Assembly: GCA_005502775.1 (NCBI GenBank)
Contig: SCNI01000010.1
Span: forward strand, 42,749 to 106,748
Source: Microbacteriaceae bacterium 3FA27C10
GTDB taxonomy: Bacteria; Actinomycetota; Actinomycetes; Actinomycetales; Microbacteriaceae
Length of the DNA: 64,000 nt
Direction of reading: 5' to 3'
Shown here: positions 61,157-64,000 of the stretch, piece after piece
How positions within the stretch are numbered: the first letter of the stretch is position 1
How the letters are laid out: each line of letters begins with the position of its first letter
Position numbers and translations under genes: made by a program
Notes under the pieces: model-generated
Database searches by the model: none
Seen by the model: the letters and a program-made list of their open reading frames with translations, nothing else
Told to the model about the DNA's origin: nothing

Positions 61157-63019
61157 TCAGCGGGGCAGCAGGCGCGCCACGAACCCTCCGCCCGCGCCAA
61201 GGGCGGGCCGCACGAACGGCTGAGCAGCGTCCCTCCGTTCCACCACGACGGCATCGCGGGTCTCCCCATCGCCCAGCACCTCCCACACCCCGGCGCCCAG
61301 TCCAAGCCGGGCGAGGTCCAGCACTTCGGGCTCCTTGGCCGTGGCGGCGTTGATTCCGGCGATCCACCACTCGTCGCCGGACCGGCGCGCGACGACCGCG
61401 CTGTCGCCTGGCTCCCCGGCGAGCCCGACGGTCTCATCCCAGACGACCGGAACGCCGCGGAGCTGCCGTCGCACCGCCTCGGGCGCCGAGAGATACGCCT
61501 CGGGTGAGTCAGCGAAGTGCTGCAAACCGCTCTCGAACACGACAGCGAGCGCCAGTTCGTGGGCTGCCGTGGTGAGGTGCGGCCGCACCTTGTCGCTGAA
61601 GGTGACCGGGGTGTAATCCATCGAGCCGATGACATTGCGCGTGAACGGCAGGATCGTGTTGTGCCACACCGCCTCCTCGGCGAAGCGGGGCTCGAACAAG
61701 TACCACTCCGCACCGCGCACCGCCTCCATGGTGAGAAGGTGTGGCCAGGTGCGGTCCCAGCCGCGCGGGATGGTGCTTCCGTGGAAGTTGACCATCAGAC
61801 GGGCCTCGGCAGCATCCTCGAGGATGCCGAGGTAGTGCTGGATGCCGAGCTGTTTGTCCGAGTGGAAGAAGTCGACCTTGATTCCGGCGATGCCCCAGCC
61901 GGCGATCCTCGCCATCTCCGCGCGCCGCGTGTCAGCACGGTGCATGAGATCGCGTGGCTCCTCAGTGGAGTCGTTGTTGGTGCCGGCCGAGTTGTACCAG
62001 AGGAACAACCGAACGCCGCGTTCGGTCGCGTAGTCGACGAGACCGCGGATCTGCTCCTCGCTGTGCACCGTCCAGTTCGCGTCGACGAGCGAGTATTCCC
62101 AGCCCATGTCCGATGCCAGGTCCACGTAGCGACGCAGTGCATCGAGATCGCGAGGGCTGTCATTCTCCGACCACCAGCTCCAGGCGGCACGACCGGGCTC
62201 CACCCAGGAATCGTCGTCCACCCGCGAAGGAGTGGCGAGATCCCAGACGGCCATCGACTCCACCAGCTCCGGCGCGCTGTCGGCGAGGGCGATGAACCGC
62301 CACGGCATCGTCCAGGGCGCGCGAGACGTGGGGTGCACGTCGCCGTACCCCATGCCCTCCTCGGTGACGGACCCGGTGACCGAGTACTCCCGGCCGTCGG
62401 GCCTGGGAGCGAGGCGCGTACCCCGGAAGGTGCCGTCGAGGTCGGACTCCGAGATCAGAGCCCATTGCGCCCCCGACTCGAACACGGCCGGGAAGTCCCA
62501 CGACGAGGCCTCGGTCGCCGTGCCGATCTCCACGCCGTTCGCATAGAGGTTCTCGTGGGCCGGGCCGCCGCCGTCCGCGGGTGAGGTGGGCTGCAGCCAG
62601 GCGCGACCGGGGTTCACGAAGCGGAAGGTGGTGAGCTCCTCGTCAAGGGTCACCGTCGCGCTCGCGCCGAGCAAGCGGTAGCGGAATGCGGCGGTGTCCG
62701 CCGACACACTGAGCTCCACCGCCAGACCGTGTCCTTCAGGATTCGTGACCTCGATCGTCGCCCGCACAGCTCGCACCCGGCGCGAGCGCTGTTTGCCGTG
62801 GCGCAGGGTGTAGTCCTGCTCGACGACGGACACCACCGGAGCATGCACCACGACGAGGCCGTCGCGGAACACACGGTCGCGGCAGACGAGCCCCCATCGC
62901 GAACGCTCCAGAACGGCGACGCCATTGCGGGTGATTCCATAGAACAGCGCGCCGGCGCCGTCGAGAGTCACGGTGATCGCGACAGAGCCGCACGGGCTCG
63001 CCAGAATCCACTCGGTCAT
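61157..63019 (-). CDS. GH97 family glycoside hydrolase (alpha-glucosidase/alpha-galactosidase family)
   Basis: A 620-residue enzyme with a beta-sandwich N-terminal domain (residues 1-260), then a (beta/alpha)8 domain: WSWWSENDSPRDLDALRRYVDLASDMGWEYSLVDANW, GIKVDFFHSDKQ, VNFHGSTIPRGWDRTWPHLLTMEAVRGAE and a C-terminal beta domain. The Asp in KVDFF suggests the retaining alpha-galactosidase-like subgroup rather than the inverting SusB type. No signal peptide, so it is probably cytoplasmic. It is convergent with the ROK gene and has its own probable ROK site. Confidence 0.92.
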   Translation of the reverse strand: MTEWILASPCGSVAITVTLDGAGALFYGITRNGVAVLERSRWGLVCRDRVFRDGLVVVHAPVVSVVEQDYTLRHGKQRSRRVRAVRATIEVTNPEGHGLAVELSVSADTAAFRYRLLGASATVTLDEELTTFRFVNPGRAWLQPTSPADGGGPAHENLYANGVEIGTATEASSWDFPAVFESGAQWALISESDLDGTFRGTRLAPRPDGREYSVTGSVTEEGMGYGDVHPTSRAPWTMPWRFIALADSAPELVESMAVWDLATPSRVDDDSWVEPGRAAWSWWSENDSPRDLDALRRYVDLASDMGWEYSLVDANWTVHSEEQIRGLVDYATERGVRLFLWYNSAGTNNDSTEEPRDLMHRADTRRAEMARIAGWGIAGIKVDFFHSDKQLGIQHYLGILEDAAEARLMVNFHGSTIPRGWDRTWPHLLTMEAVRGAEWYLFEPRFAEEAVWHNTILPFTRNVIGSMDYTPVTFSDKVRPHLTTAAHELALAVVFESGLQHFADSPEAYLSAPEAVRRQLRGVPVVWDETVGLAGEPGDSAVVARRSGDEWWIAGINAATAKEPEVLDLARLGLGAGVWEVLGDGETRDAVVVERRDAAQPFVRPALGAGGGFVARLLPR

Positions 63020-63060
63020 GATGAGTATTCCCTTCGAAGCAGGCTTATCACCCTAATGCA

Positions 63061-63077
63061 TTTATCCGCGCTCTGGA
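63061..63077 (-). promoter_or_regulatory. Probable ROK operator ahead of the GH97 gene
   Basis: Read on the minus strand, TCCAGAGCGCGGATAAA matches the locus pattern exactly. It ends 41 bases before the GH97 start at 63019. Confidence 0.7.
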
Positions 63078-63155
63078 ATAAGAAGCGAGCCGGTGATTCC
63101 GCGGAGGCCGCTCCGGTAGCGTGTTCGTGCGGGCACGACGACGAGGAGCGCGGAC

Positions 63156-63917
63156 ATGAGCACGATCGATCCGATTGACGCCCGACGCCGTCGGGAGGCG
63201 GCCCGGATCGGGTCGCCGGCGGCCCTGACCGGCGTGGTCATCGGACTCCTGATGATCGCGGTCGGCGCCGCCCTCGAGACACGCGCCCTGTTCGGTTTCG
63301 CCGAATTCGACGACATGGCCGCCACCGACCAACCGCCGCTGGCGATCTTCGGGATGATCGTGGGCCTGCCGCTGCTGATCATCGGCTTCCTGGTGCACAC
63401 CGGCGCCAGCCGCCGCTTCACCGGAAAGCTGCTGTCGGCGCCCGTCGTCGGCCCGGGCTCGATCCTGTTCGTCGGCCTCGCCGTCGGCGCGTGGTGGGGC
63501 GTGCTCGCCCTCTCCTCGCCCGGCGCGTTCTGGCTGCTCCCGATCGGCCTCAGCATCCTGGCCGTCGTGTTGCTGCTGATCGGCGCGATCGCCCGCGCCC
63601 GCCGGCGCTCGCACAAGGACGTGCTCGCCCACCTGCTCACCCACGGCCGCATCGAGCAGGGCGTCATCGTGGAGATCCCCGAGATCGACCCGAGCTCAGG
63701 CGGCTTGCTGGGCACTGTCACCGTCAGATTCACGGATGCCGCGGGCACCGTCCGCTGGGTGCAGAAGACCGGTCAGTGGCCCCGCCGCGACCTCCCCGCC
63801 ACCGGCGACCCCGCGAGCGTTCTCTACGACCCGTCTCGGCCGGTCGACACCTCCCGGATCTGGCTGGCGCCCCTCGGCTCCACCACCGCCGCCGACTTCA
63901 CCCGCTGGCACTCCTGA
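63156..63917 (+). CDS. Membrane protein with DUF3592-like C-terminal domain
   Basis: A 253-residue protein with four hydrophobic segments (residues about 23-45, 62-82, 100-120, 128-148), followed by a soluble domain of about 90 residues (GRIEQGVIVEIPEI, GTVTVRFTDAAGTVRWVQ, DPASVLYDPSRP) that has the beta-barrel pattern of DUF3592. The function is unknown. GAGGAG lies 7 bases before the ATG. It is not linked to the glycan operons and has no ROK site. Confidence 0.78.
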   Translation: MSTIDPIDARRRREAARIGSPAALTGVVIGLLMIAVGAALETRALFGFAEFDDMAATDQPPLAIFGMIVGLPLLIIGFLVHTGASRRFTGKLLSAPVVGPGSILFVGLAVGAWWGVLALSSPGAFWLLPIGLSILAVVLLLIGAIARARRRSHKDVLAHLLTHGRIEQGVIVEIPEIDPSSGGLLGTVTVRFTDAAGTVRWVQKTGQWPRRDLPATGDPASVLYDPSRPVDTSRIWLAPLGSTTAADFTRWHS

Positions 63918-63943
63918 ATCCACTGGCCGCGGCCGAGGCCCCG

Positions 63944-64000
63944 GTTCTATGCTGGTCTCGCCGCGCATCCGGGGGGATGGCGGCGAGACCAGCATAGAAC
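63944..64000. terminator. Perfect 21-bp hairpin at the right edge
   Basis: Arms 63944-63964 and 63980-64000 are fully complementary with a 15-base loop, starting 27 bases after the membrane protein's stop. The hairpin may extend beyond the window and probably separates this gene from the next unit. Confidence 0.8.

Overview
The window is high-GC, almost fully coding DNA of an actinomycete. GTG and TTG starts, ATGA/TGATG gene overlaps and the protein families present point to Microbacteriaceae (Herbiconiux/Leifsonia/Microbacterium type). That placement is inferred from style, not from a marker gene. No rRNA, tRNA, CRISPR array, transposase, integrase or phage gene was seen. About 55 protein genes can be supported.

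Region 1 (1-8.0 kb) holds ordinary accessory genes. There are two divergent pairs of an MmyB-type regulator with a short-chain dehydrogenase (SDR), a BASS/arsenite-type transporter, a MarR regulator between two small unknown proteins, a TMEM175-type K+ channel and a quinone-oxidoreductase-like protein.

Region 2 (8.0-44 kb) is a large catabolic island. It contains three linked SDRs divergent from an RbsBCA-like sugar ABC importer; an aldo/keto reductase, a sugar-phosphate-isomerase-like TIM barrel and two ketopantoate-reductase-like enzymes; an XRE-cupin regulator; and a block of cupin, APH-like kinase, ACAD10/11-like acyl-CoA dehydrogenase, SDR, Zn alcohol dehydrogenase and alpha/beta hydrolase. 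It continues with a fused 2-oxoacid dehydrogenase E1, a TetR regulator and an acyl-CoA ligase; two more Zn alcohol dehydrogenases, a 3-hydroxyisobutyrate-dehydrogenase-like enzyme and an M24 pita-bread enzyme with an altered metal site; a second XRE-cupin regulator that appears to start at an AUC codon; an aldehyde dehydrogenase; an E2 and a second fused E1; and a VOC protein, an NTF2-like protein, a third ketopantoate-reductase-like enzyme and a GntR/FCD regulator. The gene content suggests import of a polyol- or sugar-like molecule, stepwise oxidation, CoA activation, dehydration of a hydroxyacyl-CoA through a phospho intermediate, and oxidative decarboxylation. The substrate cannot be read from the sequence.

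Region 3 (44.5-63 kb) is a glycan-use locus. It has a secreted clan-A glycoside hydrolase with carbohydrate-binding modules, a GH92 alpha-mannosidase, a MalEFG-like ABC importer, a GH38 alpha-mannosidase, an FAD oxidoreductase with a C-terminal discoidin-like domain, a ROK repressor and a GH97 enzyme. Four promoter regions share the element TCCAGA-N3-CGGATAAA, which ties the block into one probable ROK regulon for alpha-mannoside (N-glycan or mannan) breakdown. A DUF3592-like membrane protein and a strong hairpin end the window.
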